Below, in pieces: positions 20,130 to 33,299 of a stretch of DNA of 64,000 bases. Origin of the DNA: Symsagittifera roscoffensis (taxonomy: Eukaryota > Xenacoelomorpha > Acoela > Convolutidae). The translations under genes were made by a program, and so were the position numbers. The stretch is taken from NCBI RefSeq assembly GCF_963678635.1, contig NC_087065.1, positions 25,193,254-25,257,253 of the forward strand, read 5' to 3'. The notes under the pieces are model-generated. The model searched no databases and was not told the DNA's origin. It saw only the letters and a list, made by a program, of their open reading frames with translations. Positions within the stretch are counted from its first letter, which is position 1; every line of letters begins with the position of its first letter.

Positions 20130-23100
20130 TCGCTTGCTCCCAATTGTTGCTTGCTCAAAATTGTCGCTTGCTCCCAACGTTCGCTTGCTCCCAATTGTCG
20201 CTTGCTCCCATATTTCGCTTGCTCCCAAATTTCGCTTGCTCCCAATTTTCCGCTTCCTCCCAATGGTCGCTTGCTCCCTCCCAATTGTCGCTTTATCCCA
20301 ATTATCGCTTGCTCCCAATTATCGCTTGCTCCCAGTTGTTGCTTGCTCACAATTGTCACTTGCTCCCAATGTTCGCTTGCTTCCAACTGTCTTTTGCTCC
20401 CAAATGTCACTTGCTCCCAATTGCCGCTTGCTCCCAATGTTCGCTTGCTCCCAATTCTGGCTTCTTCCCAATTGTCACTTGCTCCCAATTGTCGATTGCT
20501 CCGAGTTGTCGCTTGCTCCCAAAATTGCTTGCACCCAGTTGTCGCTGGCTCCCAAATGTCGCTTGCTCCCAGTTGTTGCTTGCTCCCAATTGTCACCTGC
20601 TCCCAAATGTCACTTGCTCTTAATTGCCGCTTGCTCCCAATGTTCGCTTGCTCATAATTGTCGCTTCTTCCCAATTGTCGCTTGCTCCCAATTGTCGCTT
20701 GCTCCCAGTGCTCACTTGCTCCCATTTCTCGCTTCCTCCCAATTGTCGCTTGCTCCCAATTGTCTCTTGCAACCAGTTATCGCTTGCTCCCAAAATTGCT
20801 TCCACCCAGTTGTCGCTTGCTCCCACTTGCTCTTAATTGCCGCTTGCTCCCAATGTTCGCTTGCTCATAATTGTCGCTCTCACTTGCTCTTAATTGCCGC
20901 TTGCTCCCAATGTTCGCTTGCTCATAATTGTCGCTTCTTCCCAATTGTCGCTTGCTCCCAATTGTCGCTTGCTCCCAATGCTCGCTTACTCCCATTTCTC
21001 GCTTCCTCCCAATTGTCGCTTGCTCCCAATTCTGGCTTCTTCCCAATTGTCACTTGCTCCCAATTGTTGCTTGCTCCCAATGCTCGCTTGCTCCCATTTC
21101 TCGCTTCCTCCCAACTGTCGCTTCCTCCCAACTGTCGCTTGCTCCCAATTGTCTCTTGCTACCAGTTATTGCTTGCTCCCAAAATTGCTTGCACCCAGTT
21201 GTCGCTTGCTCCCACTTGCTCTTAATTGCCGCTTGCTCCCAATGTTCTTTTGCTCATAATTGTCGCTCTCACTTGCTCTTAATTGCCGCTTGCTCCCAAT
21301 GTTCGCTTGCTCATAATTGTCGCTTCTTCCCAATTGTCGCTTGCTCCCAATTGTCGCTTGCTCCCAATGCTCGCTTGCTCCCATTTCTCGCTTCCTCCCA
21401 ATTGTCGCTTGCTCCCAATTGTCTCTTGCTACCAAGTATCGCTTGCTCATAAAATTGCTTGCACCCAGTTGTCGCTTGCTCCCAATTGTCGGTTGCTTCC
21501 AGTTATTGCTTGCTCCTAATTGTCACTAGCTCCCAAATGTCACTTGCTCTTAATCGCCGCTTGCTCACAATGCTCGCTTGCTCACAATTGCGCTTGCTCT
21601 CAACTGCTGCTTGCTTCCATTTGATGCTTGTACCCAATTTTTGGCTTCCTCCCAATTGTCGCTTGCTCCCAATTGTCCTTTGCTTTCAATTTTCGCTTGC
21701 ACCCAATTATCGTGTGCTGCTAACTGTCGCTTGCTCCCAATTGTTGCTTGCTCAAAATTGTCGCTTGCTCACAATGCTCGCTTGCTCACAATTGCGCTTG
21801 CTCTCAACTGCTGCTTGCTTCCGTTTGATGCTTGTACCCAATTTTTGGCTTCCTCCCAATTGTCGCTTGCTCCCAATTGTCCTTTGCTTTCAATTTTCGC
21901 TTGCACCCAATTATCGTTTGCTGCTAACTGTCGCTTGCTCCCAGTTGTTGCTTGCTCACAATTGTCACTTGCTCCCAATGTTCGCTTGCTTCCAACTGTC
22001 TTTTGCTCCCAAATTTCACTTGCTCCCAATTGCCGCTTGCTCCCAATGTTCGCTTGCTCCCAATTCTGGCTTCTTCCCAATTGTCACTTGCTCCCAATTG
22101 TCGATTGCTCCGAGTTGTCGCTTGCTCCCAAAATTGCTTGCACCCAGTTGTCGCTGGCTCCCAAATGTCGCTTGCTCCCAGTTGTTGCTTGCTCCCAATT
22201 GTCACCTGCTCCCAAATGTCACTTGCTCTTAATTGCCGCTTGCTCCCAATGTTCGCTTGCTCATAATTGTCGCTTCTTCCCAATTGTCGCTTGCTCCCAA
22301 TTGTCGCTTCTTCCCAGTGCTCACTTGCTCCCATTTCTCGCTTCCTCCCAATTGTCGCTTGCTCCCAATTGTCTCTTGCTACCAGTTATCGCTTGCTCCC
22401 AAAATTGCTTGCACCCAGTTGTCGCTTGCTCCCACTTGCTCTTAATTGCCGCTTGCTCCCAATGTTCGCTTGCTCATAATTGTCGCTCTCACTTGCTCTT
22501 AATTGCCGCTTGCTCCCAATGTTCGCTTGCTCATAATTGTCGCTTCTTCCCAATTGTCGCTTGCTCCCAATTGTCGCTTGCTCCCAATGCTCGCTTACTC
22601 CCATTTCTCGCTTCCTCCCAATTGTCGCTTGCTCCCAATTCTGGCTTCTTCCCAATTGTCACTTGCTCCCAATTGTTGCTTGCTCCCAATGCTCGCTTGC
22701 TCCCATTTCTCGCTTCCTCCCAATTGTCGCTAGCTCCCAATTGTCGATTGCTCCGAGTTGTCGCTTGCTCCCAAAATTGCTTGCACCCAGTTGTCGCTGG
22801 CTCCCAAATGTCGCTTGCTCCCAGTTGTTGCTTGCTCCCGATTGTCACCTGCTCCCAAATGTCACTTGCTCTTAATTGCCGCTTGCTCCCAATGTTCGCT
22901 TGCTCATAATTGTCGCTTCTTCCCAATTTTCGCTTGCTCCCAATTGTTGCTTGCTCAAAATTGTCGCTTGCTCCCAACGTTCGCTTGCTCCCAATTGTCG
23001 CTTGCTCCCATATTTCGCTTGCTCCCAAATTTCGCTTGCTCCCAATTTTCCGCTTCCTCCCAATGGTCGCTTGCTCCCTCCCAATTGTCGCTTTATCCCA

Positions 23101-25747
23101 ATTATCGCTTGCTCCCAATTATCGCTTGCTCCCAGTTGTTGCTTGCTCACAATTGTCACTTGCTCCCAATGTTCGCTTGCTTCCAACTGTCTTTTGCTCC
23201 CAAATGTCACTTGCTCCCAATTGCCGCTTGCTCCCAATGTTCGCTTGCTCCCAATTCTGGCTTCTTCCCAATTGTCACTTGCTCCCAATTGTCGATTGCT
23301 CCGAGTTGTCGCTTGCTCCCAAAATTGCTTGCACCCAGTTGTCGCTGGCTCCCAAATGTCGCTTGCTCCCAGTTGTTGCTTGCTCCCAATTGTCACCTGC
23401 TCCCAAATGTCACTTGCTCTTAATTGCCGCTTGCTCCCAATGTTCGCTTGCTCATAATTGTCGCTTCTTCCCAATTGTCGCTTGCTCCCAATTGTCGCTT
23501 GCTCCCAGTGCTCACTTGCTCCCATTTCTCGCTTCCTCCCAATTGTCGCTTGCTCCCAATTGTCTCTTGCAACCAGTTATCGCTTGCTCCCAAAATTGCT
23601 TCCACCCAGTTGTCGCTTGCTCCCACTTGCTCTTAATTGCCGCTTGCTCCCAATGTTCGCTTGCTCATAATTGTCGCTCTCACTTGCTCTTAATTGCCGC
23701 TTGCTCCCAATGTTCGCTTGCTCATAATTGTCGCTTCTTCCCAATTGTCGCTTGCTCCCAATTGTCGCTTGCTCCCAATGCTCGCTTACTCCCATTTCTC
23801 GCTTCCTCCCAATTGTCGCTTGCTCCCAATTCTGGCTTCTTCCCAATTGTCACTTGCTCCCAATTGTTGCTTGCTCCCAATGCTCGCTTGCTCCCATTTC
23901 TCGCTTCCTCCCAACTGTCGCTTCCTCCCAACTGTCGCTTGCTCCCAATTGTCTCTTGCTACCAGTTATTGCTTGCTCCCAAAATTGCTTGCACCCAGTT
24001 GTCGCTTGCTCCCACTTGCTCTTAATTGCCGCTTGCTCCCAATGTTCTTTTGCTCATAATTGTCGCTCTCACTTGCTCTTAATTGCCGCTTGCTCCCAAT
24101 GTTCGCTTGCTCATAATTGTCGCTTCTTCCCAATTGTCGCTTGCTCCCAATTGTCGCTTGCTCCCAATGCTCGCTTGCTCCCATTTCTCGCTTCCTCCCA
24201 ATTGTCGCTTGCTCCCAATTGTCTCTTGCTACCAAGTATCGCTTGCTCATAAAATTGCTTGCACCCAGTTGTCGCTTGCTCCCAATTGTCGGTTGCTTCC
24301 AGTTATTGCTTGCTCCTAATTGTCACTAGCTCCCAAATGTCACTTGCTCTTAATCGCCGCTTGCTCACAATGCTCGCTTGCTCACAATTGCGCTTGCTCT
24401 CAACTGCTGCTTGCTTCCATTTGATGCTTGTACCCAATTTTTGGCTTCCTCCCAATTGTCGCTTGCTCCCAATTGTCCTTTGCTTTCAATTTTCGCTTGC
24501 ACCCAATTATCGTGTGCTGCTAACTGTCGCTTGCTCCCAATTGTTGCTTGCTCAAAATTGTCGCTTGCTCACAATGCTCGCTTGCTCACAATTGCGCTTG
24601 CTCTCAACTGCTGCTTGCTTCCGTTTGATGCTTGTACCCAATTTTTGGCTTCCTCCCAATTGTCGCTTGCTCCCAATTGTCCTTTGCTTTCAATTTTCGC
24701 TTGCACCCAATTATCGTTTGCTGCTAACTGTCGCTTGCTCCCAGTTGTTGCTTGCTCACAATTGTCACTTGCTCCCAATGTTCGCTTGCTTCCAACTGTC
24801 TTTTGCTCCCAAATTTCACTTGCTCCCAATTGCCGCTTGCTCCCAATGTTCGCTTGCTCCCAATTCTGGCTTCTTCCCAATTGTCACTTGCTCCCAATTG
24901 TCGATTGCTCCGAGTTGTCGCTTGCTCCCAAAATTGCTTGCACCCAGTTGTCGCTGGCTCCCAAATGTCGCTTGCTCCCAGTTGTTGCTTGCTCCCAATT
25001 GTCACCTGCTCCCAAATGTCACTTGCTCTTAATTGCCGCTTGCTCCCAATGTTCGCTTGCTCATAATTGTCGCTTCTTCCCAATTGTCGCTTGCTCCCAA
25101 TTGTCGCTTCTTCCCAGTGCTCACTTGCTCCCATTTCTCGCTTCCTCCCAATTGTCGCTTGCTCCCAATTGTCTCTTGCTACCAGTTATCGCTTGCTCCC
25201 AAAATTGCTTGCACCCAGTTGTCGCTTGCTCCCACTTGCTCTTAATTGCCGCTTGCTCCCAATGTTCGCTTGCTCATAATTGTCGCTCTCACTTGCTCTT
25301 AATTGCCGCTTGCTCCCAATGTTCGCTTGCTCATAATTGTCGCTTCTTCCCAATTGTCGCTTGCTCCCAATTGTCGCTTGCTCCCAATGCTCGCTTACTC
25401 CCATTTCTCGCTTCCTCCCAATTGTCGCTTGCTCCCAATTCTGGCTTCTTCCCAATTGTCACTTGCTCCCAATTGTTGCTTGCTCCCAATGCTCGCTTGC
25501 TCCCATTTCTCGCTTCCTCCCAATTGTCGCTAGCTCCCAATTGTCGATTGCTCCGAGTTGTCGCTTGCTCCCAAAATTGCTTGCACCCAGTTGTCGCTGG
25601 CTCCCAAATGTCGCTTGCTCCCAGTTGTTGCTTGCTCCCGATTGTCACCTGCTCCCAAATGTCACTTGCTCTTAATTGCCGCTTGCTCCCAATGTTCGCT
25701 TGCTCATAATTGTCGCTTCTTCCCAATTTTCGCTTGCTCCCAATTGT
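20130..25747 (+). repeat. 2800-bp block, tandemly duplicated
   Basis: 20130-22947 and 22930-25747 line up at a constant +2800 offset. Rare private variants are shared at matching positions, such as CGTGTGCTGC at 21711 and 24511 and AATGTTCTTTTGC at 21241 and 24041. I found no difference in the lines compared. The ends are defined by mismatch at 20129/22929 on the left and 22948/25748 on the right. Confidence 0.9.
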
Positions 25748-26410
25748 CGCTTGCTCCCAATGCTCGCTTGCTCCCATTTCTCGCTTCCTCCCAATTGTCG
25801 CTTGCTCCCAATTGTCTCTTGCTACCAGTTATCGCTTGCTCCCAAAATTGCTTGCACCCAGTTGTCGCTTGCTCCCACTTGCTCTTAATTGCCGCTTGCT
25901 CCAAATGTTCGCTTGCTCATAATTGTCGCTCTCACTTGCTCTTAATTGCCGCTTGCTCCCAATGTTCGCTTGCTCATAATTGTCGCTTCTTCCCAATTGT
26001 CGCTTGCTCCCAATTGTCGCTTGCTCCCAATGCTCGCTTGCTCCCATTTCTCGCTTCCTGCCAATTGTCGCTTGCTCCCAATTGTCTCTTGCTACCAGTT
26101 ATCGCTTGCTCCCAAAATTGCTTGCACCCAGTTGTCGCTTGCTCCCAATTGTCGGTTGCTTCCAGTTATTGCTTGCTTCTAATTGTCACAAGCTCCCAAA
26201 TGTCACTTGCTCTTAGTCGCCGCTTGCTCACAATGCTCGCTTGCTCACAATTGCGCTTGCTCCCAACTGCTGCTTGCTTCCGTTTGATGCTTGTACCCAA
26301 TTTTTGGCTTCCTCCCAATTGTCGCTTGCTCCCAATTGTCCTTTGCTTTCAATTTTCGCTTGCACCCAATTGTCGCTTGCTCCTAACTGTCGCTTGCTCC
26401 CAATTGTTGC

Positions 26411-28400
26411 TTGCTCAAAATTGTCGCTTGCTCCCAATGTTCGCTTGCTCCCAATTGTCGCTTGCTCCCATATTTCGCTTGCTCTCAAATTTCGCTTGCT
26501 CCCAATTTTCCTCTTCCTCCCAATGGTCGCTTGCTCCCTCCCAAATGTCGCTTTATCCCAATTATCGCTCCCAGTTGTTGCTTGCTCACAATTGTCACTT
26601 GCTCCCAATGTTCGCTTGCTTCCAACTGTCTTTTGCTCCAAAATGTCACTTGCTCCCAATTGCCGCTTGCTCTCAATGTTCGCTTGCTCCCAATTCTGGC
26701 TTCTTCCCAATTGTCGCTCGCTCCCAATTGTTGCTTGCTCCCAATGCTCGCTTGCTCCCATTTCTCGCTTGCTTCCAATTGTCGCTAGCTCCCAATTGTT
26801 GATTGCTCCGAGTTGTCGCTTGCTCCCAAAATTGCTTGCACCCAGTTGTCGCTGGCTCCCAAATGTCGCTTGCTCCCAGTTGTTGCTTGCTCCCAATTGT
26901 CATGGCTCCCAAATGTCACTTGCTCTTAATTGCCGCTTGCTCCCAATGTTCGCTTGCTCATAATTGTCGCTCCTTCCCAATTGTCGCTTGCTCCCAATGC
27001 TCGCTTGCTCTCATTTTTCGCTTCCTCCCAATTGTCGTTTGCTCCCAATTGTCGCTTGCTCCCAATTGTCCTTTGCTTTCAATTTTCGCTTGCACCCAAT
27101 TGTCGCTTGCTCCTAACTGTCGCTTGCTCCCAATTGTTGCTTGCTCAAAATTGTCGCTTGCTCCCAATGTTCGCTTGCTCCCATATTTCGCTTGCTCTCA
27201 AATTTCGCTTGCTCCCAATTTTCCTCTTCCTCCCAATGGTCGCTTGCTCCCTCCCAAATGTCGCTTTATCCCAATTATTGCTCCCAGTTGTTGCTTGCTC
27301 ACAATTGTCACTTGCTCCCAATGTTCGCTTGCTTCCAACTGTCTTTTGCTCCAAAATGTCACTTGCTCCCAATTGCCGCTTGCTCTCAATGTTCGCTTGC
27401 TCCCAATTCTGGCTTCTTCCCAATTGTCGCTTGCTCCCAATTGTTGCTTGCTCCCAATGCTCGCTTGCTCCCATTTCTCGCTTGCTTCCAATTGTCGCTA
27501 GCTCCCAATTGTCGATTGCTCCGAGTTGTCGCTTGCTCCCAAAATTGCTTGCACCCAGTTGTCGCTGGCTCCCAAATGTCGCTTGCTCCCAGTTGTTGCT
27601 TGCTCCCAATTGTCATGGCTCCCAAATGTCACTTGCTCTTAATTGCCGCTTGCTCCCAATGTTCGCTTGCTCATAATTGTCGCTCCTTCCCAATTGTCGC
27701 TTGCTCCCAATGCTCGCTTGCTCTCATTTTTCGCTTCCTCCCAATTGTCGTTTGCTCCCAATTGTCGCTTGATCCCAATTGTCCTTTGCTTTCAATTTTC
27801 GCTTGCACCCAATTGTCGCTTGCTCCTAACTGTCGCTTGCTCCCAATTGTTGCTTGCTCAAAATTGTCGCTTGCTCCCAATGTTCGCTTGCTCCCATATT
27901 TCGCTTGCTCTCAAATTTCGCTTGCTCCCAATTTTCCTCTTCCTCCCAATGGTCGCTTGCTCCCTCCCAAATGTCGCTTTATCCCAATTATCGCTCCCAG
28001 TTGTTGCTTGCTCACAATTGTCACTTGCTCCCAATGTTCGCTTGCTTCCAACTGTCTTTTGCTCCAAAATGTCACTTGCTCCCAATTGCCGCTTGCTCTC
28101 AATGTTCGCTTGCTCCCAATTCTGGCTTCTTCCCAATTGTCGCTTGCTCCCAATTGTTGCTTGCTCCCAATGCTCGCTTGCTCCCATTTCTCGCTTGCTT
28201 CCAATTGTCGCTAGCTCCCAATTGTCGATTGCTCCGAGTTGTCGCTTGCTCCCAAAATTGCTTGCACCCAGTTGTCGCTGGCTCCCAAATGTCGCTTGCT
28301 CCCAGTTGTTGCTTGCTCCCAATTGTCATGGCTCCCAAATGTCACTTGCTCTTAATTGCCGCTTGCTCCCAATGTTCGCTTGCTCATAATTGTCGCTCCT
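26411..28400 (+). repeat. 713-bp higher-order repeat, about three copies
   Basis: A characteristic run containing the shortened units ATTATCGCTCCCAG and AATTGTCATGGCTCCC repeats at +713 bp. The minus-strand translations at 26485-26778, 27198-27491 and 27911-28204 are identical across all 97 residues. Related blocks recur near 29916, 30595 and 30866. Confidence 0.9.
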
Positions 28401-31400
28401 TCCCAATTGTCGCTTACTCCCAATGCTCGCTTGCTCTCATTTTTCGCTTCCTCCCATTTGTCGTTTGCTCCCAATTGTCGATTGCTCCCAGTTGTCGCTT
28501 GCTCCGAAAATTGCTTCCTACCAATTGTCGCTTGCTCCCAATTGTCTCTTGCTACCAGTTATCGCTTGCTCCCAAAATTGCTTGCACCCAGTTGTCGCTT
28601 GCTCCCAGTTGTCGGTTGCTTCCAGTTATTGCTTGCTCCTAATTGTCACAAGCTCCTAAATATCACTTGCTCTTAATCGCCGCTTGCGCACAATGCTCGC
28701 TTGCTCACAATTGCGCTTGCTCCCAACTGCTGCTTGCTTCCGTTTGATGCTTGTACCCAATTTTTGGCTTCCTCCCAATTGTCGCTTGCTCCCAATTGTC
28801 CTTTGCTTTCAATTTTCGCTTGCACCCAATTGTCGCTTGCTCCTAATTGTCGCTTGCTCCCAAGTGTTGCGTGCTCAAAATTGTCGCTTGCTCCCAATGT
28901 TCGCTTGCTCCCAATTGTCGCTTGCTCCCATATTTCGCTTGCTCCCAAATTTCACTTGCTCCCTATTTTCCGCTTCCTCCCTCCCAATTGTCGCTTTATC
29001 CCAATTATCGCTTGCTCCCAATTATCGCTTGCTCCCAATTGTTGCTTGCTCAAAATTGTCACTTGCTCCCAATGTTCGCTTGCTTCCAACTGTCTTTTGC
29101 TCCCAAATGTCACTTGCTCCCAATGTTTGCTTGCTCCCAATTCTGGCTTCTTCCCAATTGTCGCTTGCTCCCAATTGTTGCTTGCTCCCAATGCTCGCTT
29201 GCTCCCATTTCTCGCTTCCTCCCAATTGTCGCTAGCTTCCAATTGTCGATTGCTCCGAGTTGTCGCTTGCTCCCAAAATTGCTTGCACCCAGTTGTCGCC
29301 GGCTCCCAAATGTCGCTGGCTCCCAGTTGTTGCTTGCTCCCAATTGTCACTTGCTCCCAAATGTCACTTGCTCTTAATTGCCGCTTGCTCCCAATGTTCG
29401 CTTGCTCATAATTGTCGCTTCTTCCCAATTCTCGCTTGCTCCCAATTTTCGCTTGCTCCCAATGCTCGCTTGCTCCCATTTCTCGCTTCCTCCTATTTGT
29501 CGCTTGCTCCCAATTGTCGATTGCTCCCAATTGTCGATTGCTCCCAATTGTCGATTGCTCCCAGTTGTCGCTTGCTCCGAAAATTGCTTGCACCCAGTTG
29601 TCGCTGGCTCGCAGTTGTCGCTTGCTCCCAGTTGTTGCTTGCTCCCAATTGTCACCAGCTCCCAAATTTCACTTGCTCTTTTTTGCCGCTTGCTCACAGT
29701 GTTCGCTTGCTCCCAATTGCGCTTGCCCCCAACTGCTGCTTGCTTCCAATTGATGCTTGCACCAAATTGTCGCTTCCTCCCAATTTTCGCTTGCTCCTAA
29801 TTATAGCTTGCTCACAGTTGTCGCTTGCTCCCAATTGTTGCTTGCTTAAAATTGTCGCTTGCTCCCAATGTTCGCTTGCTCCCAATTGTCGCTTGCTCCC
29901 ATATTTCGCTTGCTCTCAAATTTCGCTTGCTCCCAATTTTCCTCTTCCTCCCAATGGTCGCTTGCTCCCTCCTAAATGTCGCTTTATCCCAATTATCGCT
30001 CCCAGTTGTTGCTTGCTCACAATTGTCACTTGCTCCCAATGTTCGCTTGCTTCCAACTGTCTTTTGCTCCAAAATGTTACTTGCTCCCAATTGCCGCTTG
30101 CTCTCAATGTTCGCTTGCTCCCAATTCTGGCTTCTTCCCAATTGTCGCTTGCTCCCAATTGTTGCTTGCTCCCAATGCTCGCATGCTCCCAATTGTCGAT
30201 TGCTCCGAGTTGTCGCTTGCTCCCAAAATTGCTTGCACCCAGTTGTCGCTGGCTCCCAAATGTCGCTTGCTCCCAGTTGTTGCTTGCTCCCAATTGTCAT
30301 GGCTCCCAAATGTCACTTGCTTTTAATTGCCGCTTGCTCCCAATGTTCGCTTGCTCATGATTGTCGCTCCTTCCCAATTGTCGCTTGCTCCCAATGCTCG
30401 CTTGCTCTCATTTTTCGCTTCCTCCCAATTGTCGTTTGCTCCCAATTGTCGCTTGGTCCCAATTGTCCTTTGCTTTCAATTTTCGCTTGCACCCAATTGT
30501 CGCTTGCTCCTAACTGTCGCTTGCTCCCAATTGTTGCTTTTTCAAAATTGTCGCTTGCTCCCAGTGTTCGCTTGCTCCCATATTTCGCTTGCTCTCAAAT
30601 TTCGCTTGCTCCCAATTTTCCTCTTCCTCCCAATGGTCGCTTGCTCCCTCCCAAATGTCGCTTTATCCCAATTATCGCTCCCAGTTGTTGCTTGCTCACA
30701 ATTGTCACTTGCTCCCAATGTTCGCTTGCTTCAAACTGTCTTTTGCTCCAAAATGTCACTTGCTCCCAATTGTCGCTTGGTCCCAATTGTCCTTTGCTTT
30801 CAATTTTCGCTTGCACCCAATTGTCGCTTGCTCCTAACTGTCGCTTGCTCCCAATTGTTGCTTGCTCAAAATTGTCGCTTGCTCCCAGTGTTCGCTTGCT
30901 CCCATATTTCGCTTGCTCTCAAATTTCGCTTGCTCCCAATTTTCCTCTTCCTCCCAATGGTCGCTTGCTCCCTCCCAAATGTCGCTTTATCCCAATTATC
31001 GCTCCCAGTTGTTGCTTGCTCACAATTGTCACTTGCTCTCAATGTTCGCTTGCTCCCAATTCTGGCTTCTTCCCAATTGTCGCTTGCTCCCAATTGTTGC
31101 TTGCTCCCAATGCTCGCTTGCTCCCATTTCTCGCTTGCTTCCAATTGTCGCTAGCTCCCAATTGTCGATTGCTCCGAGTTGTCGCTTGCTCCCAAAATTG
31201 CTTGCACCCAGTTGTCGCTGGCTCCCAAAAGTCGCTTGCTCCCAGTTGTTGCTTGCTCCCAATTGTCATGGCTCCCAAATGTCACTTGCTCTTAATTGCC
31301 GCTTGCTCCCAATGTTCGCTTGCTCATAATTGTCGCTCCTTCCCAATTGTCGCTTGCTCCCAATGCTCGCTTGCTCTCATTTTTCGCTTCCTCCCAATTG

Positions 31401-32760
31401 TCGTTTGCTCCCAATTGTCGATTGCTCCCAGTTGTCGCTTGCTCCGAAAATTGCTTCCTACCAATTGTCGCTTGCTCCCAATTGTCTCTTGCTACCAGTT
31501 ATCGCTTGCTCCCAAAATTGCTTGCACCCAGTTGTCGCTTGCTCCCAGTTGTCGGTTGCTTCCAGTTATTGCTTGCTCCTAATTGTCACAAGCTCCCAAA
31601 TATCACTTGCTCTTAATCGCCGCTTGCTCACAATGCTCGCTTGCTCACAATTGCGCTTGCTCCCAACTGCTGCTTGCTTCCGTTTGATGCTTGTACCCAA
31701 TTTTTGGCTTCCTCCCAATTGTCGCTTGCTCCCAATTGTCCTTTGCTTTCAATTTTCGCTTGCACCCAATTGTCGCTTGCTCCTAATTGTCGCTTGATCC
31801 CAATTGTTGCGTGCTCAAAATTGTCGCTTGCTCCCAATGTTCGCTTGCTCCCAATTGTCGCTTGCTCCCATATTTCGCTTGCTCCCAAATTTCACTTGCT
31901 CCCAATTTTCCGCTTCCTCCCTCCCAATTGTCGCTTTATCCCAATTATCGCTTGCTCCCAATTATCGCTTGCTCCCAATTGTTGCTTGCTCAAAATTGTC
32001 ACTTGCTCCCAATGTTCGCTTGCTTCCAACTGTCTTTTGCTCCCAAATGTCACTTGCTCCCAATTGCCGCTTGCTCCCAATGTTTGCTTGCTCCCAATTC
32101 TGGCTTCTTCCCAATTGTCTCGTGCTCCCAATTGTTGCTTGCTCCCAATGCTCGCTTGCTCCCATTTCTCGCTTCCTCCCAATTGTCGCTAGCTACCAAT
32201 TGTCGAATGCTCCGAGTTGTCGCTTGCTCCCAAAATTGCTTGCACACAGTTGTCGCTGGCTCCCAAATGTCGCTGGCTCCCAGTTGTTGCTTGCTCCCAA
32301 TTGTCACTTGCTCCCAAATGTCACTTGCTCTTAATTGCCGCTTGCTCCCAATGTTCGCTTGCTCATAATTGTCGCTTCTTCCCAATTCTCGCTTGCTCCC
32401 AATTTTCGCTTGCTCCCAATGCTCGCTTGCTCCCATTTCTCGCTTCCTCCTATTTGTCGCTTGCTCCCAATTGTCGATTGCTCCCAATTGTCGATTGCTC
32501 CCAGTTGTCGCTTGCTCCGAAAATTGCTTGCACCCAGTTGTCGCTGGCTCGCAGTTGTCGCTTGCTCCCAGTTGTTGCTTGCTCCCAATTGTCACCAGCT
32601 CCCAAATTTCACTTGCTCTTTTTTGCCGCTTGCTCACAGTGTTCGCTTGCTCCCAATTGCGCTTGCCCCCAACTGCTGCTTGCTTCCAATTGATGCTTGC
32701 ACCATATTGTCGCTTCCTCCCAATTTTCGCTTGCTCCTAATTATAGCTTGCTCACAGTTG
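28384..32760 (+). repeat. Large duplication, offset 2940 then 2957 bp
   Basis: 28384-29800 corresponds to 31324-32757: the offset is 2940 bp in the left part (28701 to 31641) and 2957 bp in the right part (29412 to 32369). The 17-bp difference equals one inserted unit. The sequence between the copies holds additional 713-type material. Confidence 0.8.
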
Positions 32761-33299
32761 TCGCTTGCTCTCAAATGTCACTTGCTCTTAATTGCCGCTT
32801 GCTCCCAATGTTCGCTTGCTCATAACTGTCGCTTCTTCCCAATTGTCTCTTGCTTTCAATTGTCGCTTGCTTCCAATTGTCGCTTGCTCCCAATTGTCGC
32901 TTGCTCCCAATTGTCGCTTGCTCCCAATGTTCGCTTGCTCCCAATGTTCGCTTGCTCCCATTTCTCGCTCCCTCCCAATTATCGCTTCCTCCCAATTGTT
33001 GATTGCTCCCAGTTGTCGCTTGCTCCGAAAATTGCTTGCACCCAGTTGTCGCTGGCTCCCAATTGTCACTTGCTCCCAGTTATTGCTTGCTACCGATTGT
33101 CACTAGCTCCCAAATATCACTTGCTCCTATTTGCCGCTTGCTCAAATTGCTCGCTTGCTCCCAATTGCGCTTGCTCCCAACTGCTACTTGCTTCCAATTG
33201 ATGCTTGCACCCAATTGTCGCTTCTTCCCATTATTCGCTTGCTCCTAATTGTAGCTTGCTCACAGTTGTCGCTTGTTCTCAAATTTCACTTGCTCTTAA

